Below are positions 11,022 to 21,755 of a stretch of DNA of 64,000 nucleotides, piece after piece. Origin of the DNA: Botrytis cinerea B05.10 (taxonomy: Eukaryota; Ascomycota; Leotiomycetes; Helotiales; Sclerotiniaceae). The first letter of the stretch is position 1. Every line of letters starts with the position of its first letter. Made by a program: the position numbers and the translations under genes. The notes under the pieces are model-generated. The model saw nothing but the letters and a program-made list of their open reading frames with translations, had not been told where the DNA came from and searched no databases. The DNA lies in NCBI RefSeq assembly GCF_000143535.2, contig NC_037311.1, forward strand, positions 1,550,001-1,614,000. The letters run 5' to 3'.

Positions 11022-12679
11022 CTAGATACCCAGACCCTTCATAACCCTGCTTCTCATCTTGCTCTGCGATCGAGTAGAAACAGTTTTTGCTACACTCGAG
11101 GCAGCGCATCCATTTGCACCACACTTCTGATAGAGTGTGATTGCAGCACTACCACCGCATTTCTCGGCACTGTTTCCTGCGCATGGCATGATACAGTCAC
11201 CTAGCATACCAGCCACAGGTGCCCGGTCTCCAGATAGAGCATTGTCGCAGTAACATTGACTTCCAAATTCCATTCCTGCATATGTATGGCCCTTGGATGT
11301 ACAGAAATCCACACAGCTTTCGATAGTCATGGAACTGTTTCCTTCCCAATCAGCGTTCAACGTTCGGTTTCCAGCGTCATCGGTTCCACATCCGAGATAG
11401 GTCCAGCCTTTGGAGGTACTCAAATCGACGATGCCGACTGGGAGCGAGGGGGCTTTGGATGCCGCAGGGTTAAAACGGGAAGGGGGAGCCTGGAGCGACT
11501 TTGCTAAAGCTACATCTTGAGGACAAGCAGGTGGTATGTATTCCGCTGGGCCTGAAGAAGGTGCGTTGCAACCGGGAAGTGCAGAGAGCGTACCGCTTAC
11601 GGGTTCGTTAATCAGAGGAGCAAGTTTGCATTCTTGGGTGTCAGATTGTTCGTAAAAGGTAAAGGTCTCGCTTGGACAGTTGGGTTCACCGTCAAGGCAG
11701 TTATCAATTCCCTTTGTGAGTGTCGGGATATCCCAGCCATTGACCTTGGCCCATGTTAGCTTCACGAAATACCACGAGAATGCAATCGGTAAAATGCTTA
11801 CAAAATCACCATGAAATCCGTATCCAGTGGTATCACCATTAGCAAGAACAAAAGGTTGAGAATTGCCGTACCACTCATTGGCGAAAAGATCAGTACGGTA
11901 TGTAACTTCAAAGAATAGGGTCATCATATGATGGGGATGCGAAGCTGGGCAGCGACCACCGTCAAAATCACCATCTGCAGGATACGACATATGAGATTTG
12001 TAATCGGTTGAAGTTACATTAACCCCATCCCAACAACTGGGCATTGTGACCTGAAGTCGAAGACCATCTGGGCAGTTAATGCTTGGGAATCCATTTGTCT
12101 GAAGATCAGTTCCTGTGCATCGAAAACTAACAGCACGGTCTGCGAACGAGGAGTCATTGTAGCTTCGTCGATTGGTATCCCCTGCTAGCATACGAAAATT
12201 CTCAGGGAATGGAACAAGTGGATCATTATCTGGACCTGGACGTTGACTTGGGAAACGTTAGCAAACGTACGGTATGATGATGCGTCAGAATTTCAGCGTG
12301 TCAAGACTCACAGATAATAAATAGCCATCCCTCCAAGATTTCCATACCCATCATCTCCATTAATAGGCACAGAAATGAAACTACCATTCTGAGCCTTGTA
12401 GTAAAGCTTCGGGGTCCAGTAATTCGACAAATCCTCCTTCACATTGCAAGTCCCACATTTCGCAGCACGAGCATCAGCATATGTCATATTGGCGCTGAAG
12501 CCACTCCCACCGGCAATCGCATGCACATGAGATGCAGGGAGAATTCCAGAACTGACTACTGGATCAACCCGCTCATCGACGAGACGACTGTAGCATTGAA
12601 TGACGAAGGTGGTGCTTGCGGGCGAGAAGAGCGATCCTAGGAAGGCTAGACCCATTGTTTTGGCTGATTTGAACAACAT
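11022..12679 (-). CDS. secreted DUF1996 protein with C-terminal WSC domain
   Basis: Two exons: 12679-12312 and 12246-11022, giving 530 aa. The intron has GTGAGT, a GCTAAC branch and AAG. Seen: a signal peptide (MLFKSAKTMGLAFLG... with Ala-Ser before the mature end), then QCYSRLVDERVDP and HVHAIAGGSGF typical of DUF1996, with DLSNYWTPKLYY and many conserved Cys and Trp. Next come HPHHMMTLFFEV and a long domain tail, then a WSC domain at about 403-496 with eight Cys (GWTYLGCGTD ... CYCDN ... CGG). WSC modules bind carbohydrate in cell-wall sensors and fungal enzymes. The protein is therefore probably extracellular and wall-facing; the DUF1996 activity is unknown. The ATG at 12679 gives the signal peptide. 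An upstream TTG in the same frame is unlikely. Confidence 0.88.
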
Positions 12680-13888
12680 CGCGACTTTTGTTCGTCGCAA
12701 TGATTTCTGAAGTCAACAGCGGTAGTAATCAAGTCGGACTCACGCGATAGTAAGTAGCTTTCAAAGCCAAAAGAGTGTAAGTGATGTTTATTTAAGGAAC
12801 GTGGTTTCTATTGAAGGAACGTACGATCAGGTATCCAACCCGATCAAAGTAAAGGTGAGATGAAGCGAATGTGAGGGCGAAGAAGGAAAGTAGCGACGAC
12901 TTGTCTCTGTCCAGACGATGGAAAAAGAAAGGGGAAAAGAAAGCTAATAAGTAAGAGAAGGGAGAAGTAAGAAAATCACGACAATTTCCTACGAAAATAA
13001 ATTCTCAAAATCTGATAAGTTATTTATCTAATTAATTTGCCAAGATAATCCTTTGGCTGTAACACAGACGGATAGCAAACATTACATTTATCTCTAGTGA
13101 ATCATGTACACGCTGTTGATTTCCTCTTACCGTGAATGTTACCTTCTGATAGGAGAATTTGAACGATGAGCGACGAAATTTATGTGACAGGATCGCACTT
13201 CTTACCCGACAGTTATCGCTCCGGCACAATTTATGAGATGAGATAGAGAATCAGGAAGATGGGACGGCTTGATACTACTTAGATAATGTGCTGAGCCGTA
13301 AGGCTGTACCCCTGATGCTCCTTTTAGCTACACTACCGCCCGTACAACTTCTTGGCGATGATCCGAAACATGGTGGCGGAAGTGATTGGTGGGCACTTGA
13401 GGGGTGTTTGGGGGGATGTTCTAGACAGCGCGAAATGTTTATATATCTGCATATCTAATCTCAAAACTTCAAGCTCTAGGAGCTTATTCAAAAGGCATGA
13501 AAGTGTGGAACTTAATAGGGGGTATGAGGTATGAGGTATGAGGTATGAGGTATGAGGTATAAGGTATGAGGGTTTCTGACGAATGTGTAGAGAATCCTTG
13601 TTCTAATTGACGAAGTGTCTATTCACGAACACCAGTTTGACAAGACCTCAAAGCAACAGTCTTGTCTGATGTCTATTGTCTTTCAGATTGTAGTACCAGG
13701 AACTGAGGGGGGTGCACGACAATGAACGTGATGCGCTATTTAATAGCCCAGTAGATGGAAGATGGTAGAAAAAGTGAGACATTTCCTGATTGTCGTTTCC
13801 ACCCGTTCTTCCTATTAAACATTATTGTAAGATCAGTTTGTTGCGAAAGTCCCTAGTATACATCTTAATGACAACCCCCCTTTTTATG
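12680..13888. other. intergenic, DUF1996-WSC promoter side
   Basis: No gene recognised; a weak plus frame lies at 13352-13534. It contains the heptamer tandem repeat listed separately and some polypurine stretches at about 12900-12970. Confidence 0.6.
13521..13571. repeat. tandem heptamer (GGTATGA)7
   Basis: Seven head-to-tail copies of GGTATGA occur, the sixth reading GGTATAA, in non-coding DNA. It is a minisatellite-like array likely to vary between strains. Confidence 0.95.
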
Positions 13889-14467
13889 TCAATGGCTTCC
13901 TATGATAGGCGATGTTCTCGGCGAAGCTATGACAATGGCCAACAAAGCAACTGTCACCACTACTAACCACAGAGGAACTCCCGATTTAAAGTATCTCCAG
14001 ACTACTTTGAAATGATTGCTTTCTTTCTTGTCGATGCAAATATTTCTCCCTAGCACCAGACATCCCCTCCCCCCTGGCTTAGTGTCGCATTCTTGATGTT
14101 CTCTCCTCCTCTTCATCAACAAGCTGCAAATATTGTTAGTCTCCACATCTTGGGGCCGTAAAAGTTGAGGTAAGACTCACGCAACACTCCCTCGGCAAAA
14201 TCTAACATCACTACCCAATTCACATTTACTGTCACTTGGACAATCCAAGTGTAGCCGCCGTCTCTGAATGAGCCACTCTATCTTCAAATGCAACCCAGTA
14301 TATACAAAAGAGTAGAAGTATCGATTTGTGTGCTTCAGAGAGAGTGCATCTGGGTATATCAGATGAGAAGTTATCAACAATTGGATCTCTTGTGGTAAAT
14401 CTAGAAGACTGAGCTTGGGAGTGTCATGTTTCGCCTGGGAGGTCGAAAGAGAATGGTGCTTTTCCAT
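13889..14467 (-). CDS. F-box protein with Cys-rich centre and C-terminal membrane helix
   Basis: Two exons: 14467-14181 and 14123-13889, giving 173 aa. The intron has a GTGAGT donor, a CTAAC branch and a GCAG acceptor. Seen: an F-box at about 20-56 (LSLLDLPQEIQLLITSHL...ALSLKHTNRYFY), a central Cys-rich segment with paired basic residues, and a hydrophobic helix at about 145-162 (VPLWLVVVTVALLAIVIA) near the C-terminus. F-box proteins recruit substrates to SCF ubiquitin ligases through Skp1. Small F-box proteins with a Cys-rich tail are numerous in filamentous ascomycetes. The predicted tail anchor would place this one on a membrane, which is inference. I chose the first ATG; a TTG upstream in frame is ignored. 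Confidence 0.75.
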
Positions 14468-15169
14468 GATGTGGTGAGCAGACAAGATAGGTAGATCCTG
14501 TAATCGCGATAAACATATGATTCGATCACTGCAAGAAGGGCCAAAGGTCTTGGATATATAATGCGTGCTGCCTATCGCAAATACAGGTTCGACTCAATGA
14601 GTGGATCATTGGGTCACTCTCGTGTTGAATACGATTATTTGAAACGTGGTATTTTTGACCAGGCTGCCACTTTTGCGCTTTTGGAAAGATATGATTCGTT
14701 CCAGAGCCATAACTAATGACTGGAATATATTGGAGTGACGAATACATAAGACTTCCCTGGGCGGAAGGCTGTGTTTCTGTGAGAGGAGAAATGCTGATTC
14801 ACTGAAGTCAGAACTTAAGAGGCTGGCACGGCTGGTAATCCCTAGTAGGCTTCACAAGAAGGGCTACAAAGTTGCGACAGCTGAAGCATCAGTGCGGAGT
14901 CTGAGCAATGGCGGTTGTCTGAATATCTAGTCAGCATCCTTAAGACTATAATGGCATTCGAGAATTCCTAGGTTCATACAATCTTCCAGAAATTGACATT
15001 CTTGAGTACAGCCAATGGTAAGACATGGATGGCGAATTATGCCACAAAGTGGCTGCACGTGATTGCGCTCCAATCGCGTCACTTGAGTGGCGACAACCGT
15101 GAACGTGTCATGGATTGTGCCAACACTACCAGAACATACTGATGTATCGCACTACTTACGTATATCGGC
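14468..15169. other. intergenic between divergent F-box and EXO5 genes
   Basis: No gene recognised. Short frames only (for example 14526-14747 minus). It is the shared upstream region of two divergent genes. Confidence 0.6.
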
Positions 15170-16873
15170 ATGGCTGGTTCTGCCATACAAGGGACAGAAC
15201 TGCCTGCCAATTTCGCAGATAGTGAAAGTGACTACGGCTCCGATTTCTCACCCGAAGAAGTTGAGATAGTAGAGAAACTGTTGTCGCCCGTCAACCAATC
15301 CAAGGAACCAACGGACATCGAAGACAATCCCATTGTGATCGAAATCGAGTATCATGAGCCGGAACGTGCTCTTCGCCTCCCTCGCGTTGTTGGGAAAGAA
15401 CAGATCTCGCCTCTGCTCCAGGCTATTCGTGATGCAGAGAGGGTCGCTGATCAAATCAATGCTTCAGTCTCGAAACACGAGTACTACCCAGACTGTGAGT
15501 ATATCTGTTTATTGCCCAAATCGTATCTCTGACTTACGCAGCAGGATCTAGTGAAAGACCAAATACCCGAAGCTATGCCAGCCGCAGCTCCTGCAATACA
15601 AGTGAATGAAGTCGCAGTAAAGCCCGCAAAGTCTGCAATCCCCGCCCCTCATGACACACGGTCGCCCCTCGAACGATTTCGTACCGCGCCGAAGAAACCT
15701 CTCTCTGTGACAGACCTTGTTTCTCCTGCATGGTGTGAGCTGCAATACTGGTACACATTGACGAAACTTGGGAGGAGGAAGCAAACACCCGCTATGAAGC
15801 AGGGCAGTGCGGTGCATAAAGTTTTGGAAGATCAGGTACATAGGTCTGTTCAGATTGAAATTCAAACGAAAGAAGACGCATGGGGTTTACGAATATGGAA
15901 TGTGATACAAGGATTACGAACATTACGAGAAACGGGGCTAACGAGGGAACTGGAGATATGGGGTACTATTGATGGATTGGTTGTTAATGGGGTCATTGAT
16001 GAGTTGAGCTACATTTGTCCGGATGTTGAAATGGAGGGATCGATTCTGGAAGAGACGGAGAAGACGGGCCAAAAGAAGAGCCGGAAGAGGGCCAAGAAGA
16101 AGAAATCTCCACCCGCGGATCAAATTACCTTATCTAGTTTCTTCAGTGCAATGGACGGTTCGTCCATCTCAGAAGCGACACGGGTAAAAATCAGGAAGCA
16201 ATCAGACAAAGTATATATTTGCGACGTCAAGTCTAGAGGTGTTCGCACGCTACCAAACGACGCAGCATTTCGTCCTACTCGAGTACAACTTATGTTATAC
16301 CACCACTTACTTGGTAATCTTGCCACAAATTCAGTTGATTTTAGCGTGTTGGCAGCCCGTTATGGGTTAGATAAAAGCAAGCCATTTTCAGATACATTCA
16401 TCGCTCAGGTCGGTAGCATGAATGAAGATGACTATGGGATATACCAAGATGCACTTGAGGAGCAGGATGACTCGGCGCCAGGTTCTAGTCAAGATTCTAT
16501 GAGTGTTCTCCTCGCCCACAACAGTCTCAATGCACTGTGGTCCGTGATGATATCTGAATTTCAAATCACTTTCCCCAATGGTGCTGAGTCACTGGGAAGA
16601 ATATTAAAAACAGAATATCGATCGCGAGACGATGGAGAGATAGTTGGAATCAAGACTATTCCCATGGATAATGACGAACTGAATTCATACTTGGAGGAAG
16701 AACTGCGATGGTGGAAAGGAGAAAGAGAAGCAAAGGGTGTTCAATTGGATGAGGCATTCAAATGCAGAAGTTGCGATTTTGCCGAAGAATGTGAATGGAG
16801 GTTGCAGAAGGTTGTAGAAGCAACTGAAAAGGCTCGGATGATGAAATCTAGGGGGAAGAAAAGTGTTGTATAG
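15170..16873 (+). CDS. EXO5: exonuclease V (EXO5/DEM1), Fe-S single-strand DNA exonuclease
   Basis: Two exons: 15170-15494 and 15552-16873, giving 548 aa. Only the TAG acceptor at 15549-15551 keeps the frame; two nearer CAG acceptors do not. Seen: an acidic N-terminus with SDYGSDFSPEE, then APKKPLSVTDLVSPAWCELQYWYTL with the first Fe-S Cys at 170. Next are QGSAVHKVLE, GTIDGLVVNGVIDEL (nuclease Asp near 258) and VYICDVKSRG (Asp 333, Lys 335). The C-terminal triad CRSCDFAEEC (513, 516, 522) completes a four-Cys [4Fe-4S] site. This is the layout of the PD-(D/E)XK exonuclease V family, which degrades single-stranded DNA in mitochondrial DNA maintenance in yeast or nuclear repair in animals. A Lys/Arg-rich loop at about 280-300 may be a nuclear localisation signal. 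Confidence 0.92.
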
Positions 16874-17423
16874 TCGTTTTTTTTTTTTTTTTTTGCGTCT
16901 TTACAGCGTTGTGTTGCGGTCAATTCAGACCATGCCCATGGTTCATCACATCATATATGGTACAACTTCATTAATGATACCAGATAATGTTTTTCTCATT
17001 TCGATTCATAGTTTGCACAATATGACTTTCGTTGCTATCAGTTATGAAATGAATCTTCATTTGATGATGGATCAGATCTGGATTTATCGTTATACTGTCC
17101 TCGGTCTATCATCGACAGCTAGGCTGTGTCTCTGAAACTGTGTTTGTATATAGCAATTCATTGATCTACCTGAGTCATTGTCATCGCCCAACAACATGAT
17201 GCATGTGCAACATTGGTCACACGCATGTTAAGTTTGCGCAAAGAGAAGGATCTTCCAGCTTACTACAGTTGTCGTCACCCAGCAGATCATTATTCACTGA
17301 ACGAAATATGAAGCGTGGGAGCTATATAAATACAAAGGTTTTCCCATAACCATTCTTCAATTCATTTCCTCACCTTGCTTCCTTCATTCAATCTCTTACA
17401 CACCCTGCTACGCACAATCCACC
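16874..17423. other. intergenic with T-tract and promoter
   Basis: It begins with an 18-base T run just after the EXO5 stop, then AT-rich sequence, ending in the TATA-containing promoter listed separately. No gene seen. Confidence 0.7.
17333..17341 (+). promoter_or_regulatory. TATA box of the nucleoside phosphorylase-like gene
   Basis: TATATAAAT lies about 83 bases before the ATG at 17424 and is followed by a pyrimidine-rich leader. This is the best-formed core promoter in the window. The assignment rests on sequence and position only. Confidence 0.55.
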
Positions 17424-18524
17424 ATGTCTTCCTTACAACCACCACAGCCCACTCCCACAATAACCAGCTTCGCAAAGCACACCATGGGCCCCTCTCTACA
17501 ACGCTACCTCGACATCAAAGTGCACCACCTCGTATCTTCCCAACCTTGGACCGAAATCGAAGTCGTAGGCCACCACATCCGTTCCGCTCCAGCCATCATC
17601 TACAACGGAGAAAAAACCGGCAAATCGTTCAACTATCAACGACCCACCGCCACAATTCTAGGAGAGGGAAAATTGCGCATCAATTGTTTTCCAGGGAGAG
17701 ATTACGTAAAGCATTATGCTAATATCGTAGCAACGCATCTGGCGATCGAGGGCAAAGATCCGGGAATCGTGAAAATTACACTACCTCGGGAAAACGAAGG
17801 GTATGAGCAATTCATGAAATCGAATCTGAGGGGTCTCGCGACGGACGAAACAAACTTGGTCATTGTAGGATCGATTTCTCGAGATATGTTGAGATCTACC
17901 GAGCCGTGGAGAGATGAAGAAGAAGAGAATGAGTTGTTTTCATGGCAGACGACTACGAAGGGAAACGGATTCAAAGTCACGATCTTGAAGTGTCGCACGA
18001 GTTTCTGGGGCGATCTAGCCGGGGATCTCGTGAGATGCTTGAAGGAAATCTGTGGACTTTCTCTGCAATGCGTGATCTATGTGGGGAAACTCGGGGCGTT
18101 GGCCCCCGAACATACGCCTAATAGGACGTTAGCGACGGGCGCGAAGAGTTTCGTCAATGGACGGGTTGTCGAGTGGGAAAATCCGATTAGGGAGGAGATC
18201 CTGGGGAGAGTGGCGAAGGGGACGCATTATACGTCGGCGTCGGTGTTGGATGAGGACCACGCGTGGTTTGCACAGGCGCGAAAGGGGTTTTGCTGGGTGG
18301 ATCCCGAGATTGGACATATGGCTACGGCGGCGGGGGAATGGGGGGTAAAGTTTGGGTTTCTGCATGTGGTGTCGAATAATTTGGCGGGGAAGTTTGAATT
18401 TGATTTGGCGAATGAGAGGGAGAGGGTCGTGGTTAATGATAGAATACTGATGAATAAGTGGATTGATAGAGTTTTGAATGACTTTATTGAAGAGTCGGAT
18501 CGGAAATTGGGGGAGAGCCAATAA
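17424..18524 (+). CDS. nucleoside phosphorylase-like protein
   Basis: Intronless, 366 aa. Seen: MSSLQPPQPTPTITSFAKHTMGPSLQRYLD, a Gly-rich core VIYVGKLGALAPEHTPNR, then GTHYTSASVLDEDHAWFAQA, FCWVDPEIGHMATAA, GVKFGFLHVVSNNLA and DLANERERV near the end. The succession of a nucleotide-loop-like segment, an E-x-GH...AA segment and a late VSNNL strand resembles the purine/uridine phosphorylase superfamily, in which a Glu-Met pair contacts ribose. The family call is from pattern memory and only moderately sure; the substrate is unknown. It sits alone with a clear TATA promoter and converges on the short-chain dehydrogenase. Codon use is GC-richer in the second half than in the flanks, which is unremarkable for an expressed gene. 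Confidence 0.6.
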   Translation: MSSLQPPQPTPTITSFAKHTMGPSLQRYLDIKVHHLVSSQPWTEIEVVGHHIRSAPAIIYNGEKTGKSFNYQRPTATILGEGKLRINCFPGRDYVKHYANIVATHLAIEGKDPGIVKITLPRENEGYEQFMKSNLRGLATDETNLVIVGSISRDMLRSTEPWRDEEEENELFSWQTTTKGNGFKVTILKCRTSFWGDLAGDLVRCLKEICGLSLQCVIYVGKLGALAPEHTPNRTLATGAKSFVNGRVVEWENPIREEILGRVAKGTHYTSASVLDEDHAWFAQARKGFCWVDPEIGHMATAAGEWGVKFGFLHVVSNNLAGKFEFDLANERERVVVNDRILMNKWIDRVLNDFIEESDRKLGESQ

Positions 18525-18873
18525 GACTTGTAGTTATTGGTGGTTATCGAAGTTGGAGTATAATGTAATTTTTTGCATAATTCATATCAAATTTCAAAAG
18601 TGTAGTGCAGTGTCGAAAAGTTACCATGATACATTGGGAGTAACTCATAACCTTCAGATTAGAGCCATGAATTCATCCATGTATGTGATATCCATTGTTC
18701 TGTAATAAATCTTATACAGTCCACACTCGTTGCTCGACTCCAACTCGCACACCCTATCTAAGCTATTTTATGATTCACCCTATTGTAATAATATCGAGGC
18801 GCACCCCAGAAAAAATAAACACAGCCCATTCAGTACACAAATCTGATTTCCAAGAATAATCCACAGAAGCTGC
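18525..18873. other. short intergenic between convergent genes
   Basis: AT-rich 3' flanks of two converging genes. No gene seen. Confidence 0.7.
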
Positions 18874-20005
18874 TTACCATGGATGTCTCAGCCCATTCCA
18901 AGTCCACAATGTCGCTGCTTCTGGATCTTCTATCACTCCCATCGCCCAAGCAGTCGATTTCCCACCCTCATCAATTCCATATTTTCCCTTTTCCCTTATG
19001 ATCTTCAAACATCCTCTAACGCTTATTTGCGCCTCTGTCAACTCCGCGGGATTAGGTCCCAAGTCAGCGCCTATTTCAGCTGTATGGAGAGCCAATATAA
19101 CCGGAGCTTCGGGGCCCAGTTCTTTGTGTGTTTCGACGGCTAGATGCTATAAGAAAGGATGCGTGAGAAGAATATACATGGTCATTAATTGTCAAGCGAC
19201 TAGAAACTGCTCATTATATAGAAAGGTAACATACACGTAAACCCATATTCAGCGCAGCTTTAGAAGCAGAATATGCGGCTAAGCCCCATATGAATGATTG
19301 GGCGCTAGCGGACCCACAACTGTCGGAAATGAATGCGATGTTGGAGATTCGAACACTGGGTATGAGAAGAAGGTATTTGGCGGCAAGAAGTGGCCCAAAT
19401 GTATTGTTTTGAAAGTGGTGATAGTAAGATTGAGAGGTCCTATTAAAAATCAAGAAATGTTCGTCAGTATTGCATCCTCGTCAGCACAATGCAGAAGTGA
19501 GAGGCATATCATGAATTTATTGCCCAGAGTGTATCTGCCAAATCACGAGCTCGCTGTGTAGCCTGGTAGGAGGTTTCGAACTGATACCGTGAAGCACAAC
19601 CGCCGAAAAACTTCTCGATTCCTCTTAGTAGCAGGTACAGCACTAAGAATCTTCTAGACAAAACGCACTATTCATCACAGTAATAACTCACCCTTCAACC
19701 ACTGTACCCCAATCCATGCCTTCATCATTAATAATTACTGCTTCGATAATCTCTCCCACCAACTGAGGTATATTACAAAGATCTTTGATAGTTCGCTCAT
19801 TCGTGAAATCACACTTCAATATCCGTAATCTAGACGAATCCTTGAGCACCTTGGCGAGATCATACAAGGCCTGTAGAGTTTCAAAAGATCTATAAGTTGC
19901 GAAGACGATGCTTTGGGGATGTGCCAAGAGCAACTGCCGTGTGAATTCGTACCCGATACCTGGACCGGCACCTATGACTACATAGTACTTTGGAAAACTA
20001 ATCAT
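18874..20005 (-). CDS. short-chain dehydrogenase/reductase
   Basis: Three exons: 20005-19692, 19439-19235 and 19146-18874, giving 263 aa. Seen: the cofactor loop VIGAGPGIG (10-18), a CDF...ER segment marking the acidic-residue region, NNTFGP, a beta-strand ending in ISDSCGSAS with the catalytic Ser region, and the active-site YSASK (Tyr161, Lys165). This is a classical SDR fold of normal length. The C-terminal exon carries ALHTAEIGADLG, similar to the P-G-x-x-x-T segment closing the cofactor site. Substrate unknown. The first intron is 252 bp, far longer than the others here, and contains an open stretch described in the findings. The joined protein has normal SDR spacing without it. Confidence 0.82.
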
Positions 20006-20513
20006 GTTGAATTTATACTGTCAAGACTAATAAGATTCGTGGAAAGTGGGGGTTTGGGAATATCCTTAGTTGAAATGAAGAGAATTGAATCATAACCAGA
20101 GCTAAAATTCAGATATTATATCGACTCACGGTCGCAACTACTTCATTGGATATTATCGATTGTGCCTGATGAATGTGGGATGTGAACACAATTCGAGATG
20201 CTGCTTTAATGTGCAAGCGAATAACCTGATCTCATATATGAAAAATAAAGAAAGCATACTTTGGAATCCTTGATTTTCTTGGAATGATTTTTTTGTTCTT
20301 CTACCTTGTCAATATCCGTTTCAAATTTATAGCTCCCTAGAGGTCACAGGTCATGAGACCACGAATCCAATTTATATACATTCTGCCTCTACGGGTTTGT
20401 CGGTCCGAGTAAATTATTGCTATAGAGCCACTGAATATAAGAATCCATGTTCTATCGCTTTCTGTGAATTTATTCCATAGAAATCGAGAAAGCAAAAGTG
20501 CTCTTTTGCCAAC
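20006..20513. other. intergenic between divergent SDR and CBM1 genes
   Basis: No gene seen. Shared upstream region of two divergent genes, AT-rich. Confidence 0.65.
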
Positions 20514-21597
20514 ATGTATATGAACAATCAGTTACAAGCAACTCTGCTCATAATTGCAGGAATCCAAAATGTGTATGCACAGCAAGCTGCATGGGGCCAG
20601 TGTAAGTAAGAGTTGTGAAAGGAGGAGAGATATCCTAAACAATGCTAATAGATTTCGGATTGTAGGTGGAGGGACAGGCTGGACCGGCGCAACGACTTGT
20701 GCATCGGGTTATGTGTGTACCTATTCTAAGTAAGATCATACCCACTCCTTACTTTCAAACCCGTCATAGAGTTTTTAATTGAACCGTCTTTCTTCCTGGC
20801 ATTCACTAACTATGCAATCAGTCCATGTAATAAATCACCTCACCGCCTAAATCATGCCTACTGATCACTTTATTGAAAAGACTATTCCCAATGCCTTCCC
20901 GGCACCGCATCAGCACCAACAACGATTGTGACAACGCCAGCTACGACCACTGCTGGCACACCAACTACTACGTTTTCCACAACTACTACCACTGGTGTAG
21001 CCTCGTACCCGGGAGCTACTCTCCAAAGTGGTTACTATTGGATTCGTGCTGTTGAATCCCCAAACTTTCAGTCAGTATTCTCGCTCTTATAACTTAGAAA
21101 TATGTTTGAAAGAATTGGTCTTGGAAATCATCTCCATTCCGAAGATTGAAAGAAAGTTGGACGATATCATCTGGTAGACAGAGTCTAATTCATCAACTTG
21201 TAGTTCCTACCTCCAAGCCTCCCCAACTGCTAAGCCAGGCACTGCTCTCCTAGCCGACAGATCCACTGCCGGCCAATACCAAATCGTATCTGGTCAGCTA
21301 ATTCAGTTGATCGCACCCAACACGTTCCTTTATGCCAACGTTCAACAACCCACGAATTCATCTGCTGTTAGATTATCCATGACGTTTAATACCACCCAAA
21401 ATACGTTTGGTACGTTTGCATTTAGTGGAGATGCGGTAACATGGAGTGTAGCTAGCATCAGTAGACCAAATTTAAGTGCGTGGTTGGTTTGTGGCGCTCA
21501 GGAGTTGTGGATCAATCTAGGAAATTACGCATATCTGACGCCAACGGGGTGCGTAGACGAGACAATTCATTATTTCAATGGAGCAACTGTTGATTAG
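20514..21597 (+). CDS. secreted CBM1 (cellulose-binding) protein with novel C-terminal domain
   Basis: Five exons: 20514-20601, 20666-20729, 20822-20826, 20881-21070 and 21204-21597, giving 246 aa. Seen: a signal peptide (1-22, ending NVYA) and a family 1 carbohydrate-binding module at 23-61 with QAAWGQCGG, GWTGATTC, CTYSN and PYYSQCLPG. All four Cys and the binding aromatics are present. A Thr/Pro linker follows (about 62-95, TTTTTG). The last 150 residues are Asn/Thr-rich with several potential N-glycosylation sites and no family I recognise. CBM1 anchors secreted enzymes or effectors to crystalline cellulose. No catalytic domain is recognised, so this may be a plant-cell-wall-binding accessory protein. 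The 5-nt third exon is needed to produce the NPYYSQC segment. Confidence 0.85.
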
Positions 21598-21755
21598 GAG
21601 ATTGATGACGCACAAGCAAAGAGCTAGGAAGGTAATTTCTATGAGAAGCGGGCTTTTATTGTGATTGTACATACCTTGATAGGATATTGTAAATACATAG
21701 ACATCCAGAAACTGAGATGGAATCCAGAACACAAACTTTTGATATACATGCAATT

